In this document: positions 7,988-17,219 of the stretch, piece by piece
Numbering within the stretch: position 1 is the first letter of the stretch
Layout: each line of letters starts with the position of its first letter
Assembly (NCBI GenBank): GCA_029979005.1
Contig: JAPOIJ010000043.1
Span: 1-32,050, forward strand
Length of the DNA: 32,050 bases
Origin: Planctomycetota bacterium
Lineage (GTDB): Bacteria; Planctomycetota; Planctomycetia; Pirellulales; Pirellulaceae
Direction: 5' to 3'
Translations under genes and position numbers: made by a program
Notes under the pieces: model-generated
Told to the model about the DNA's origin: nothing
Database searches by the model: none
The model's input: only the letters and a program-made list of their open reading frames with translations

Positions 7988-10807
7988 ATGACTCGTTACT
8001 ACACTCGACTTTTGCTTGCTTGGATTGCCACCATCATTTTGGCGTGTGGCTCCGCCGATGCACGTACTGACGATGAGGCATTCTCGAGCCGGCAACTTGA
8101 TTTTTTTGAAAACAGAATCCGCCCACTCTTGATTCAACACTGCCTCGAATGCCACGGGCCAGCTAAATCAGAAAATGGCCTGCGACTCGATTCGAGATCT
8201 GCCATCCTCCAAGGCGGAGACAGTGGCCCTGCTGCCATCGCAGGGATGCCTCAAGACAGTTTGCTCATCCAGTCAATCAGCCATGCTGGCGACTACGACA
8301 TGCCACCGAATAAAAAACTGGATGATCAAGAGATTTCAGCGATCAGTCAATGGATTGCCATGAATCTCCCCTGGCCAGCCAAACGACCCGAGTTAAAAGA
8401 GCTGACGCCGATTGAAAAAATCCACAATCACCAGACCAAGCACTGGGCTTTTCAACCAGTAACCTCGCCTGCCATTCCTGAAGTCAAACAACCAGCACGT
8501 TCCGCACTCGACCGCTTGGTTCTCGCCAAACTCGAAACTAATAAACTGAGCCTGTCTCCCCGCGCGGATCGACGCACACTTATTCGACGAGCGACATTTG
8601 ATCTAACGGGTTTACCTCCCACCTTCGAAGAGGTTGAAGACTTCACGGGAGACACCTCGCCCGACGCCTATGAAAAATTAATTGACCGTCTACTCGCTTC
8701 ACCAGCTTATGGCGAACGCTGGGCAAGGCACTGGCTGGATATTGCAAGATATGCCGATACCAGCGGCTACACGCTGGACAACAAAGACAATCGGTATCCG
8801 TTTGCGTTTTCGTATCGTGACTATGTGATTGACTCACTCAACAATGACCTTCCTTACAACGAGTTTATTCGTGAACAATTAGCGGCGGACTATTTGGACA
8901 TCCCCGAAGACAAAAAATCTTTGGCCGCACTTGGATTTATTTCTGTTGGCCGGAAATACCTCGCACGGCAGGATACGATCGACGATCAGGTCGATGTTGT
9001 AACACGTGGGCTAATGGGGTTAACCGTGAGCTGTGCTCGCTGTCACGATCACAAATATGACGCCATCCCAACGCAAGATTACTATTCGCTTTACGGCATT
9101 TTCAACAATAACGAAGTTCCAAAAGAACTCCCCTTACTTGGAACACCCCAGCAACGAATTCAGTTCCAGAACTATTTTAGTTCTCTGAAAAAACGAAAGG
9201 AACAAGCTCAAGCCCTTCGAAACCAGCATTACGATTTACGATTGAAACATATTCGAAGTAACTTCTCTGACTACATCGCCCATGTCATTGCCCCCGGACA
9301 GGGTGATTTGATTGCATCCCAGCCATTCACCAAGTTAACCAAATCCGAAGTTCAATCGAACATTGTCAAACAATGGCGGAACTTCTTTTCAAAAAATCGC
9401 AACGAGCCAACTGTAGTCAAGCCAACGCTTACTTTACTGGCAATCCCCGACGACCAATTCGCACTGAAGGCCAAACTTCAAATTGAAGAATGGGAAAAGT
9501 CACCCGACCGGCAGGCACTGGCGGAAAAATACCTCGATCACCTCACTGCTGAACCTCCACAGACCAAAATAGAACTCGCCAATATAATTGGCCAACTCTT
9601 CTCAGAGACCATTTCAGCTTGGCAAGAGGCCGGTTCTCCCCAACCTCGCACCGGAAACTTTCCGCTCCCTGATGACGGTCTGGCCAAATTCGTTTTTGCC
9701 AAAAACTCGCCCGCGAACTTCCCACTTACTGAACTAGATAAGTATCTCGATCCAGACGCAAAAACCGCGATCCAAAATATCGGCAACGAGATTGAAGAAC
9801 TTAACAATCATCCGCCCGACCAACTCGCTCGAGCCATGGTGATCCAGGACAGAAGCAACCTAACACAAACTCGTGTTATGATTCGCGGCAACCAACATCG
9901 TCGAGGCGATGTTGCCCCGCGGCAGTTCGTTGCTGTTTTGAGCCCGCTGGAAAATGGAGAAATCAAACGAGAGCCTTTCAAAAACAAAAGCGGCAGGCTG
10001 GAGTTGGCTGACAAAATTGCCAGTCCCGATAATCCGCTGACAGCTCGCGTCTTTGTCAATCGCGTTTGGATGCATCACTTCTCGAAGCCGCTGGTAAATA
10101 CGCCCAGTGATTTTGGGATTCGTTGTTCGCCTCCCGTTCAAAGCGAACTGCTGGATTACCTTGCTTCAGAATTCATGAAAAACAATTGGTCAATTAAACA
10201 ACTCCACAAGACCATCATGCTTTCTGATACTTACTGCCAGACCAGTAAAGATCGCCTTCAGTGCACCGAAATCGATCCCGAAAATACACTTCTCTGGAAA
10301 ATGAATCGACGACGTTTAGAATTTGAATCGCTTCGCGACTCAATGCTCGCTGTCTCCGGACAACTGGACTCTCGAATGCACGGGAAACCGGAAAAACTAT
10401 TTAGCGCTGTCCAAAGTCGACGAAAAACAATCTATGGGGAAATCGATCGACAAAACTTACCCGGCATCTATCGCGTTTTTGACCTACCCAACCCTGACCA
10501 AAGTGCTGCGAAACGAACTCGAACAACAGTTCCACAGCAGTCCTTGTTTATGATCAACTCGCCGTTCGTTGCCGCACAGGCAAATCAATTAATGAAAAAT
10601 GTGTCTAATAACAACGAGATTCCACTCGATCAAATCAAACAGCTCTATCGCACCCTGTTTCAGCGCGAACCGACTTTGCTGGAAATTGAAGTCGGCTCTC
10701 AATACATTAATTCCGCTCAACTTTCTCATCAGCCAGAGAACCTCTCACCGCTGGCGAGCTACGCTCAGGTTCTACTCTGCACCAACGAGTTTGAGTTCAT
10801 CGATTGA
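7988..10807 (+). CDS. Planctomycete cytochrome C / DUF1549 / DUF1553 (PSD1) protein
   Basis: A 939-residue exported protein of a large planctomycete family. An N-terminal hydrophobic signal (residues 8-20) ends in a SADA site that suits signal peptidase I; a poorer lipobox-like LAC overlaps it. A planctomycete cytochrome C domain follows, with a CLECH haem motif (Cys52, Cys55, His56) and a YDMPPNKKL segment that may supply the axial Met. DUF1549 comes next, with FDLTGLPPT, YGERWARHWLD and a second CxxCH in SCARCHDHKYD. The C-terminal DUF1553 shows NPLTARVFVNRVW and FGIRCSPP. I chose the ATG at 7988 over an upstream TTG. The DUF1501 gene starts 38 bases downstream, which indicates an operon. 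Electron transfer in the periplasm is inferred from the haem motifs; the reaction is unknown. Confidence 0.94.
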   Translation: MTRYYTRLLLAWIATIILACGSADARTDDEAFSSRQLDFFENRIRPLLIQHCLECHGPAKSENGLRLDSRSAILQGGDSGPAAIAGMPQDSLLIQSISHAGDYDMPPNKKLDDQEISAISQWIAMNLPWPAKRPELKELTPIEKIHNHQTKHWAFQPVTSPAIPEVKQPARSALDRLVLAKLETNKLSLSPRADRRTLIRRATFDLTGLPPTFEEVEDFTGDTSPDAYEKLIDRLLASPAYGERWARHWLDIARYADTSGYTLDNKDNRYPFAFSYRDYVIDSLNNDLPYNEFIREQLAADYLDIPEDKKSLAALGFISVGRKYLARQDTIDDQVDVVTRGLMGLTVSCARCHDHKYDAIPTQDYYSLYGIFNNNEVPKELPLLGTPQQRIQFQNYFSSLKKRKEQAQALRNQHYDLRLKHIRSNFSDYIAHVIAPGQGDLIASQPFTKLTKSEVQSNIVKQWRNFFSKNRNEPTVVKPTLTLLAIPDDQFALKAKLQIEEWEKSPDRQALAEKYLDHLTAEPPQTKIELANIIGQLFSETISAWQEAGSPQPRTGNFPLPDDGLAKFVFAKNSPANFPLTELDKYLDPDAKTAIQNIGNEIEELNNHPPDQLARAMVIQDRSNLTQTRVMIRGNQHRRGDVAPRQFVAVLSPLENGEIKREPFKNKSGRLELADKIASPDNPLTARVFVNRVWMHHFSKPLVNTPSDFGIRCSPPVQSELLDYLASEFMKNNWSIKQLHKTIMLSDTYCQTSKDRLQCTEIDPENTLLWKMNRRRLEFESLRDSMLAVSGQLDSRMHGKPEKLFSAVQSRRKTIYGEIDRQNLPGIYRVFDLPNPDQSAAKRTRTTVPQQSLFMINSPFVAAQANQLMKNVSNNNEIPLDQIKQLYRTLFQREPTLLEIEVGSQYINSAQLSHQPENLSPLASYAQVLLCTNEFEFID

Positions 10808-10831
10808 GGTTAGAAAATGCAAAGGCAAAAC

Positions 10832-10838
10832 AGGAAAG
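10832..10838 (+). promoter_or_regulatory. Ribosome-binding site fixing the DUF1501 gene start
   Basis: AGGAAAG lies 7 bases before the ATG at 10846. It favours this start over an in-frame TTG at 10804 that would overlap the upstream gene. Confidence 0.65.
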
Positions 10839-10845
10839 AACTCTA

Positions 10846-12297
10846 ATGCAACGTGAGAAGAACAACGAATGCTCACTCAGCCGACGCAATCTGCTGAAAC
10901 GATGTGGAACAGGATTGGCAGCATTTGGGCTGGCTGGAATCCTGCACGATGACCGCATGCTACAAGCTTCAACTACGACTCCAGATGAAGCTCTTAATCC
11001 CCTCCTTGCAAAGCCACCTCACTTCCCAGGAAAAGCCAAGCGTGTCATTCATCTCTTTATGAATGGAGGCCCATCCCATGTCGACACCTTTGACTACAAA
11101 CCCGAATTGCAAAAACGAGACGGGCAAAAACTTCCCTTCACACTCAAGACCGAGCGAAAAACAGGTGTCGCGCTCGCCTCCCCATTCAAATTTAAACAAT
11201 ATGGCGAATCGGGAATCCATGTCAGCGAATTATTTCACCACACCGCTCAACACATTGATGATATCGCCGTAATTAACTCGATGCACGCCGATGTCCCAAA
11301 TCATGAACCTTCACTGTTATTAATGAATTGCGGCGAGTCGCGGCTGGTTCGGCCCAGTGTCGGTTCGTGGATTACCTATGGATTAGGGACTGAAAACCAA
11401 AACCTTCCCGGCTACATTGCCCTTTGCCCGGGGGGTTACCCGATCAAAGATACACAAAACTGGCAGTCAGCATTTTTACCCGGAGTATTTCAGGGCACTC
11501 ACGTCGACACAAAACATAAGTCAATTGAAAAACTGATTGAACATGTCACGAACGCCCAATTAACCCGACAACAACAACGGCAACAACTTAATACGCTAAA
11601 TCGCTTGAATCAGATTCACCGCAAACAAGCTGGAACAGACCCCGCACTCGAAGCGAGAATTCAATCTTACGAACTTGCTTTTCGTATGCAAATGGAAGCG
11701 ACCGACGTTTTTGATGTTTCTCAAGAGCCACAACACGTCCTCGATGCTTATGGAAAAGGAGTCAACGCCCGACAGCTTCTCATCGCTCGAAGGTTGGTGG
11801 AACGTGGAGTTCGTTACGTCCAGGTTTGGCATGGACACGGACAGCCATGGGATAATCACGATGACCTTGAAGTCAATCACCGTCGGCTCGCGGGAGAATG
11901 TGATCAGGGAATCGGAGCTTTGTTGAGTGATCTAAAACAACGAGGGCTGTTAGACGAAACACTCGTTATTTGGGGCGGAGAATTTGGCCGCACCCCCGTC
12001 GTTGAGTTGCCTAAGGCTGGTTCCAATGCAGGTAAAATTAACGGCCGCGATCATAATCACCATGGCTTTACCGTCTGGATGGCAGGTGGAGGAGTCAAAG
12101 GTGGACAAACCTACGGTGCCACCGACGAGTTCGGATTTAAAGCAACTGAAAACCCGGTCCATGTTCACGACCTCCATGCCACCATGCTCCAACTTCTTGG
12201 CTTCAACCACAAGCAACTCACCTACCGATATGCAGGACGGGACTTTCGATTAACCGACGTTCACGGAAACGTCATTCATGATCTAATTGACAGTTAG
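10846..12297 (+). CDS. Tat-exported DUF1501 protein
   Basis: A 483-residue protein of the DUF1501 family, which has an alkaline phosphatase/sulfatase-like fold. A twin-arginine signal is clear: SRRNLLK at residues 12-18 followed by a hydrophobic stretch (GTGLAAFGLAGIL), so it is probably exported folded. Family motifs include FMNGGPSHVDTFDYKP, which resembles the first metal site, plus VWHGHGQPWDNHDD, IWGGEFGRTP and GRDHNHHGFTVWMAGGGVKGG, a His-rich likely metal-binding segment near the C-terminus. The gene follows the DUF1553 gene by 38 bases, the usual planctomycete pairing. The two probably work together in the periplasm, but no substrate is known for either. Confidence 0.94.
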   Translation: MQREKNNECSLSRRNLLKRCGTGLAAFGLAGILHDDRMLQASTTTPDEALNPLLAKPPHFPGKAKRVIHLFMNGGPSHVDTFDYKPELQKRDGQKLPFTLKTERKTGVALASPFKFKQYGESGIHVSELFHHTAQHIDDIAVINSMHADVPNHEPSLLLMNCGESRLVRPSVGSWITYGLGTENQNLPGYIALCPGGYPIKDTQNWQSAFLPGVFQGTHVDTKHKSIEKLIEHVTNAQLTRQQQRQQLNTLNRLNQIHRKQAGTDPALEARIQSYELAFRMQMEATDVFDVSQEPQHVLDAYGKGVNARQLLIARRLVERGVRYVQVWHGHGQPWDNHDDLEVNHRRLAGECDQGIGALLSDLKQRGLLDETLVIWGGEFGRTPVVELPKAGSNAGKINGRDHNHHGFTVWMAGGGVKGGQTYGATDEFGFKATENPVHVHDLHATMLQLLGFNHKQLTYRYAGRDFRLTDVHGNVIHDLIDS

Positions 12298-12309
12298 TTT
12301 GATTCTATC

Positions 12310-12325
12310 GTGCTCACGCTAGCAC
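12310..12325 (+). terminator. Possible weak terminator after the DUF1501 gene
   Basis: GTGCT-CACGCT-AGCAC forms a 5-bp stem, followed by TTT, 12 bases after the DUF1501 stop. The stem is short, so this is tentative. The remaining 200 bases before the AsmA-like gene contain no supported gene. Confidence 0.25.
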
Positions 12326-12531
12326 TTTCCCAAACTAACTCTCCAAACTCAATTCTCATTCTGCATAAACCCATCGACTGGTCTTCTGAGCCAACGGTCG
12401 AGAGCCTAACGCAAGATTCATCTTTGAGATATTGCGGGCGAAGCATAGAATTTTGCTCACCTGTAAATCAAGTCTCTCCCTGCATTTACGACCACGCAAT
12501 GAGCGAGCGCATATGACGGCAAGGAAGCCCA

Positions 12532-15500
12532 ATGTCTCAAACTGATCAAATTGAAGATGTCTTTGAAACCACACAGGAAAGCCAACCCCCGCGCAAGCGA
12601 AGAGTGAAATGGTTTTTTCTGTTTTTCATTGCCATCATTTTAATTTTCCCCAATCTGCTCGGCTGGATCGGTTTGCAGCAAACCGCAATTGACTTTGCAT
12701 TAAAAGATTTCAATGGAAAGATTGCCGTCGAACAGGCATCATTTGGCTGGATGCAGCCTATTGAATTACGCAATGTGACTGCGCTCGATGAAGAGGGAAA
12801 ACTGCTTTTCGAGGCCACCGAAATCACATCGTCTAAACCGCTGTATTCGTTCCTCTTTTCAGACGACCTCGGGATGTTCGAAGTTCGCGAACCAACCGTT
12901 CACCTTCAACTACGCACCGATGGCAGTAACTTCGAAGACGCACTTTCGCAGTACCTACCCACTTCCAAACAATCGAATACCGCAGAGCCAGACGATCCCG
13001 ACACCATCGCACAAACACCGATCACCACCAAGTTCTTTCTGAACATCATCGATGGGCAAGCAATCATTTCAACCAACTATTCAAACGAAGGATGGCAGGT
13101 TGACGATCTAAATCTCATCACCCAATTAAACTGTGAAACAGCTCCCCTAGTCATCGATGCGAAATGTCAAGTCACGCCTTTCGAACTTGACGACGAGGGC
13201 GCTCCCAGGATGCTCGCCGCGGGGGCGTTGGCGCTTAGCACACAGGTAGACGCTAGTCAGAACGCACTTACTTTTGACTCAATTGACTTGTCACTCAACA
13301 CGCGGACGTTACCAATTTCGATTGCCGGACCAATTCTTGAACGCATTTTTGGGCCCACAGCAACGGTTGGCACGTTAAGCGGAGAAATTGCCGCAACCTA
13401 CCTCGCGTCGCAACAGTCTCTCAGCCTTGCCGTTCAACAGGTTGACATTCGTAACTTCGGATTTGCATCACCTAACTTAATTGGAACCGACCAACTCACT
13501 GCGAACAGCATTACAGCTCAAGGCGAGTTGTTGCTCTCACCCTCGACGGTGGCAGGACAACAATTCAAAATCCAAAGCGATCTCGGGACTATTCGAGCGA
13601 ATGGAACCCTCTCCGTTCAACAATTAAACCAACTTACTCAAACGGGCCAACTTCCAAGTGAGCCGTTTGAACTTGACGGAACAATCGATTTAGCCAAAAC
13701 GCTTCAGATGCTACCCGCCACGCTCCAGCTACACGACGATTTGAACGTTAATTCCGGCAAGTTAACATTTCAAGCCGGCAGCCAATTCGAGAATAATATC
13801 AAACGCATGGTCGTCAACATGGACGCCGCTAACTTGAATGCCGTCCGGGGTGCGCAAGCTTTTACGTGGGCGAAACCACTCCGATTAGTCGGCACCATCG
13901 AAGAGTCAATGAATGGATTAGCCGTCAATAACATACTTTGCACGACTGATTTTTTGGAAATCCGTGGAAGTGCTGATACCAAAGCGGGAGCTTTCACCGC
14001 CAGTGGTGATCTCGAAAATTTAACCCAACGACTAGGACAATTTGTCGACCTTGATGGTTGGAAATTTGCCGGTTCACTTGACGGTAAATTTGGTTGGCAA
14101 TTCGAGGAGACGACAAACTCAACCTCCACCAACTCCGAAACAAATTCAGTTTTGGTTAACGGTGAGTTCAACATCAAACAGCCCTCAATCTCTGGGCCGG
14201 CTATGCCTTTGTGGCAACAAAGCACCTTGGACATTACCGCCTCAACTGCCTTGCAGCCCCATTCCATTAAAACAATTGGGCTAGACCGCACTAACATCGA
14301 GTTACGCTCCGGAAAAAAATCGTTTGCGATTGAGCTAGTGGAACCCAGTAACGATTTGTTCCAGCAAAACACATGGAAAGCAAATTGCCAGATTGCCGGG
14401 CCCGTTGCCAGCTGGCTTGCTGAATTAAGCAGTTTTGTCGACTTGCGCGACATACAAGCCGCAGGAGAACTGGGAATGACCTGCAATACAACGATCGACA
14501 GTGAAAAGATCGAACTCAACAACATCAACTATCGCATTGATGATCTATTTTTTAATGGTTTTGGTCTAAAAATAAACGAACCTCAAACCGTTGGCGATGG
14601 CTTGTTAATTTACCAAATTGCGACTGGGAAAATTGCGATCAAAACAGCAACGGTTTCTAACAAAACCGTAATCGCTGAGAGTAAAGACATTCAAATTTCA
14701 TTTCCAGGCAATTTGCAAGTCGAGGGGGGCGTTGCGTTTCAGGGCGACGTGAATCGCCTTGCACATTGGCTCGAACTCTCACCGACTAACGATAGTATTT
14801 TTTGGTATGGAGGGCTCGAAGGAACAGCACTTTTAGGTTCCGACGAAAACGGGATTGGGCTACGAGTCAATTCAACCATCAGCAATCTTTCTCTGCATCG
14901 ACAGGTGGAAGTCGCTATTCAACCGCAAACCGCGCCCAACGGACAGATCCTGCCCGCAGGCCAGATTCGACGGCAATGGCAAGAAGTATGGCAGGACTCA
15001 AAAGTTGACCTCATGGGTGATATTTCACTCGCGGCCGATTTTAATGCGTTAGGATTTCAAAACGTCAAACTCGAATCTGCCAGTCTTTATGCAACACTCG
15101 ATGGTGCGATTCATGACCTCAGTAATACAATGCAAGCCGATCTTGCGGGAACGTGGAAACCTGGCTGGGTTAAAATAAATCAAGCGTTCCAATCCAGCTT
15201 CAACGGACTATTCGAATTGTCTGGAAATAATTTCGATCGTTATGCCATTCAAGGCCCTATCTTTGAATTGACAAAAACAACGGCAGAGCAATCAAGCCAA
15301 TTATCTTCTAATCTTCAAGCGACGGCCAATCTTAACTGGGACACAGGAAAACTCCTCGGTATCCCTGTCGGTGCGAGTAACTTAGATTTCGTGCTTCAGC
15401 AAAAAATTGCGGACCTGAGAACAAAGGGAATCCCTTTCTCCAAAGGTTCTATTCAATTAAACCCAAAAATCGATTTGCGAGGTGAACAACCAATCATTCG

Positions 15501-16302
15501 CATGACGCCTACGCGGGTAATTGACAACGTCGCTCTGGACTCCGAAACCGCTCATCAATGGCTTAGCTATATCGCACCCATGATGGCCGATACAACCTCG
15601 GCTGAAGGGAATTTCACAGTCGATATCGGATCGGCGGAGATTCCCGCATTTAACCCATTGGATATGGATCTTTCTGGAACGATCCATCTTTCCGATCTGC
15701 AGGTCGGAGCCAGCCCAATGACGAGACAGCTGATCGGCACGATTAAACAAATCCGCAAACTAATCAAGCCAACGTCTAACGAATCAAATACAACCGATTG
15801 GATTCGAATGAGTTCGCAATCAGTCCCGTTCGTCGTTAAAGATCAACGAATCTACCATGAAGCAATGACCATTCAACACAAAGACTTGGTTTTTCAAACC
15901 AGGGGAAGCGTCGGATTTGACCAAACACTCGACATGATCGCCGAAATCCAAATCGCGGACGACTGGATCGAAGGAAGACCACTGCTTGCTGGCCTGCGTG
16001 GACGATCTATTTCGATCCCTGTTCGTGGAACCGTCTCCAAACCGTTTTTAGATAAAAATGTAATCAAACACTTTTCGGAGAATCTGCTCAACAAAGCAAC
16101 GGGTGGATTATTGAATGAAAAAATTCAACGCGAACGCGATAAATTATTTGGCAAAATCGGGGAAGAACTGGGCATCCCCTCTGTTAATCAACCTGGCATC
16201 AATAACACACCAAATTCCCCCAGCAACCCAGGCCCAAATCCAATCGAAGAAAAACTCCAGGGAGAATTGATGAAAGGAATCGGCAATTTATTTGGCAAGT
16301 AA
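12532..16302 (+). CDS. Large AsmA-like membrane-anchored protein
   Basis: A 1256-residue protein with a basic N-terminus (RKRRVK, residues 21-26), one transmembrane segment at about residues 27-47 and a very long periplasmic part made of repeated short beta-strand segments. This is the layout of AsmA/TamB/YdbH-type proteins that bridge inner and outer membranes. The C-terminal region (LDMIAEIQIADDW, then SISIPVRGTVSKPFLD) resembles the AsmA C-terminal signature, and the protein ends with a short helix-prone tail. The ribosome-binding site AAGGAAG lies 4 bases before the ATG. A role in lipid transport or outer-membrane maintenance is inferred from the family. It is separated from the DUF1501 gene by 234 bases and is probably its own unit. 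Confidence 0.8.
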   Translation: MSQTDQIEDVFETTQESQPPRKRRVKWFFLFFIAIILIFPNLLGWIGLQQTAIDFALKDFNGKIAVEQASFGWMQPIELRNVTALDEEGKLLFEATEITSSKPLYSFLFSDDLGMFEVREPTVHLQLRTDGSNFEDALSQYLPTSKQSNTAEPDDPDTIAQTPITTKFFLNIIDGQAIISTNYSNEGWQVDDLNLITQLNCETAPLVIDAKCQVTPFELDDEGAPRMLAAGALALSTQVDASQNALTFDSIDLSLNTRTLPISIAGPILERIFGPTATVGTLSGEIAATYLASQQSLSLAVQQVDIRNFGFASPNLIGTDQLTANSITAQGELLLSPSTVAGQQFKIQSDLGTIRANGTLSVQQLNQLTQTGQLPSEPFELDGTIDLAKTLQMLPATLQLHDDLNVNSGKLTFQAGSQFENNIKRMVVNMDAANLNAVRGAQAFTWAKPLRLVGTIEESMNGLAVNNILCTTDFLEIRGSADTKAGAFTASGDLENLTQRLGQFVDLDGWKFAGSLDGKFGWQFEETTNSTSTNSETNSVLVNGEFNIKQPSISGPAMPLWQQSTLDITASTALQPHSIKTIGLDRTNIELRSGKKSFAIELVEPSNDLFQQNTWKANCQIAGPVASWLAELSSFVDLRDIQAAGELGMTCNTTIDSEKIELNNINYRIDDLFFNGFGLKINEPQTVGDGLLIYQIATGKIAIKTATVSNKTVIAESKDIQISFPGNLQVEGGVAFQGDVNRLAHWLELSPTNDSIFWYGGLEGTALLGSDENGIGLRVNSTISNLSLHRQVEVAIQPQTAPNGQILPAGQIRRQWQEVWQDSKVDLMGDISLAADFNALGFQNVKLESASLYATLDGAIHDLSNTMQADLAGTWKPGWVKINQAFQSSFNGLFELSGNNFDRYAIQGPIFELTKTTAEQSSQLSSNLQATANLNWDTGKLLGIPVGASNLDFVLQQKIADLRTKGIPFSKGSIQLNPKIDLRGEQPIIRMTPTRVIDNVALDSETAHQWLSYIAPMMADTTSAEGNFTVDIGSAEIPAFNPLDMDLSGTIHLSDLQVGASPMTRQLIGTIKQIRKLIKPTSNESNTTDWIRMSSQSVPFVVKDQRIYHEAMTIQHKDLVFQTRGSVGFDQTLDMIAEIQIADDWIEGRPLLAGLRGRSISIPVRGTVSKPFLDKNVIKHFSENLLNKATGGLLNEKIQRERDKLFGKIGEELGIPSVNQPGINNTPNSPSNPGPNPIEEKLQGELMKGIGNLFGK

Positions 16303-16442
16303 ACCTGCTACAAAAAAACCAGTCCCTATTTTTTCTTCGCTGACTCGCTTTTTGTATTTCGATGGACTCGAATACTCTGGCAATCGTCTAAACTAATCCG
16401 GTGATACTCCAACGTTGGCAATCGCTCAGCTCACTTTATCCC

Positions 16443-16449
16443 GAAGAGG
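16443..16449 (+). promoter_or_regulatory. Ribosome-binding site favouring a GTG start for the MBL hydrolase
   Basis: GAAGAGG stands 5 bases before the GTG at 16455, just ahead of the first beta-strand (KLHFLGTTG). This start fits the fold better than the in-frame GTG at 16401. Confidence 0.55.
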
Positions 16450-16454
16450 CAAAT

Positions 16455-17198
16455 GTGAAATTACACTTCCTGGGTACGACGGGATATCACCCTAACAACC
16501 AGCGACAAACCGCTTGTCTCATGCTTCCTGAATTGGGAATCATTTTTGATGCTGGCACTGGGATCTTTCGCGCCCGCGATCTCATCCAGACAGACACACT
16601 CGATATTTTCCTAACTCATATTCATCTCGATCACTGCGTTGGTTTGACATTCCTTTATGACGTTCTGTATCAAAAAGAAATGCGGCGAGTTACTGTTCAT
16701 GCCGCCGAAGATAAAATCGAATCGATTGAGAAACACCTGTTTAGCGAACCGCTCTTTCCCGTCAAACCCAATTTCGATTTCAAGCCTCTATCCGATTGCC
16801 CTGTCGTACTTGGCGATGGGTCTCAACTGACCGCCATACCATTGGATCACCCCGGAGGCGCCCACGGCTTTCGAATCGACTGGCCCGACCGCTCGTGCGC
16901 TTATATTACCGACACTACCGCGGCAGTGAATGCAGATTATGTGAATGCCATTGTAAATGTAAACACACTGATTCACGAGTGTTACTTCCCCGACGGCTGG
17001 GAGTCCAAGGCGAAACTAACAGGTCACAGTTGCCTGACTCCGGTCGCAGAAGTAGCTGCAACCGCCAACGCAGATCGACTTTTCCTTGTCCACGTCAACC
17101 CGCTGGACGAATCACCTCAACCTCTCGATCTAGAATCCGTCAGCGAACTATTCACGCCAATTACCATTGCCGAAGACCACATGACGATTGAGGTTTAA
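16455..17198 (+). CDS. MBL-fold metallo-hydrolase
   Basis: A 247-residue cytoplasmic protein of the metallo-beta-lactamase superfamily, closest in look to RNase Z/PhnP-like members. The metal motif THIHLDHCVG gives His55, His57, Asp59 and His60. Later ligands are likely the His in LDHPGGAHGF, the Asp in YITDTT and the His in FLVHVNP; HECYF and TGHSCLTPVAEVA are also typical of RNase Z-like or phosphodiesterase-like members. No tRNA exosite arm is obvious, so I do not call RNase Z. The reaction is unknown; hydrolysis of a phosphodiester or cyclic substrate is a guess from the fold. It is convergent with hemY, with a gap of 21 bases. Confidence 0.85.
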   Translation: MKLHFLGTTGYHPNNQRQTACLMLPELGIIFDAGTGIFRARDLIQTDTLDIFLTHIHLDHCVGLTFLYDVLYQKEMRRVTVHAAEDKIESIEKHLFSEPLFPVKPNFDFKPLSDCPVVLGDGSQLTAIPLDHPGGAHGFRIDWPDRSCAYITDTTAAVNADYVNAIVNVNTLIHECYFPDGWESKAKLTGHSCLTPVAEVAATANADRLFLVHVNPLDESPQPLDLESVSELFTPITIAEDHMTIEV

Positions 17199-17219
17199 AG
17201 GTAGACTCAAAACAATTGT

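Noticed and set aside
12310..12516. Plus-strand open frame of 68 residues between the DUF1501 and AsmA-like genes
   Set aside because: It overlaps no other gene, but has a GTG start, no ribosome-binding site and no protein-like features; probably chance.
13770..14528. Long minus-strand open frame of 252 residues inside the AsmA-like gene
   Set aside because: Ser-rich translation with no family resemblance, fully antisense to a well-supported gene.
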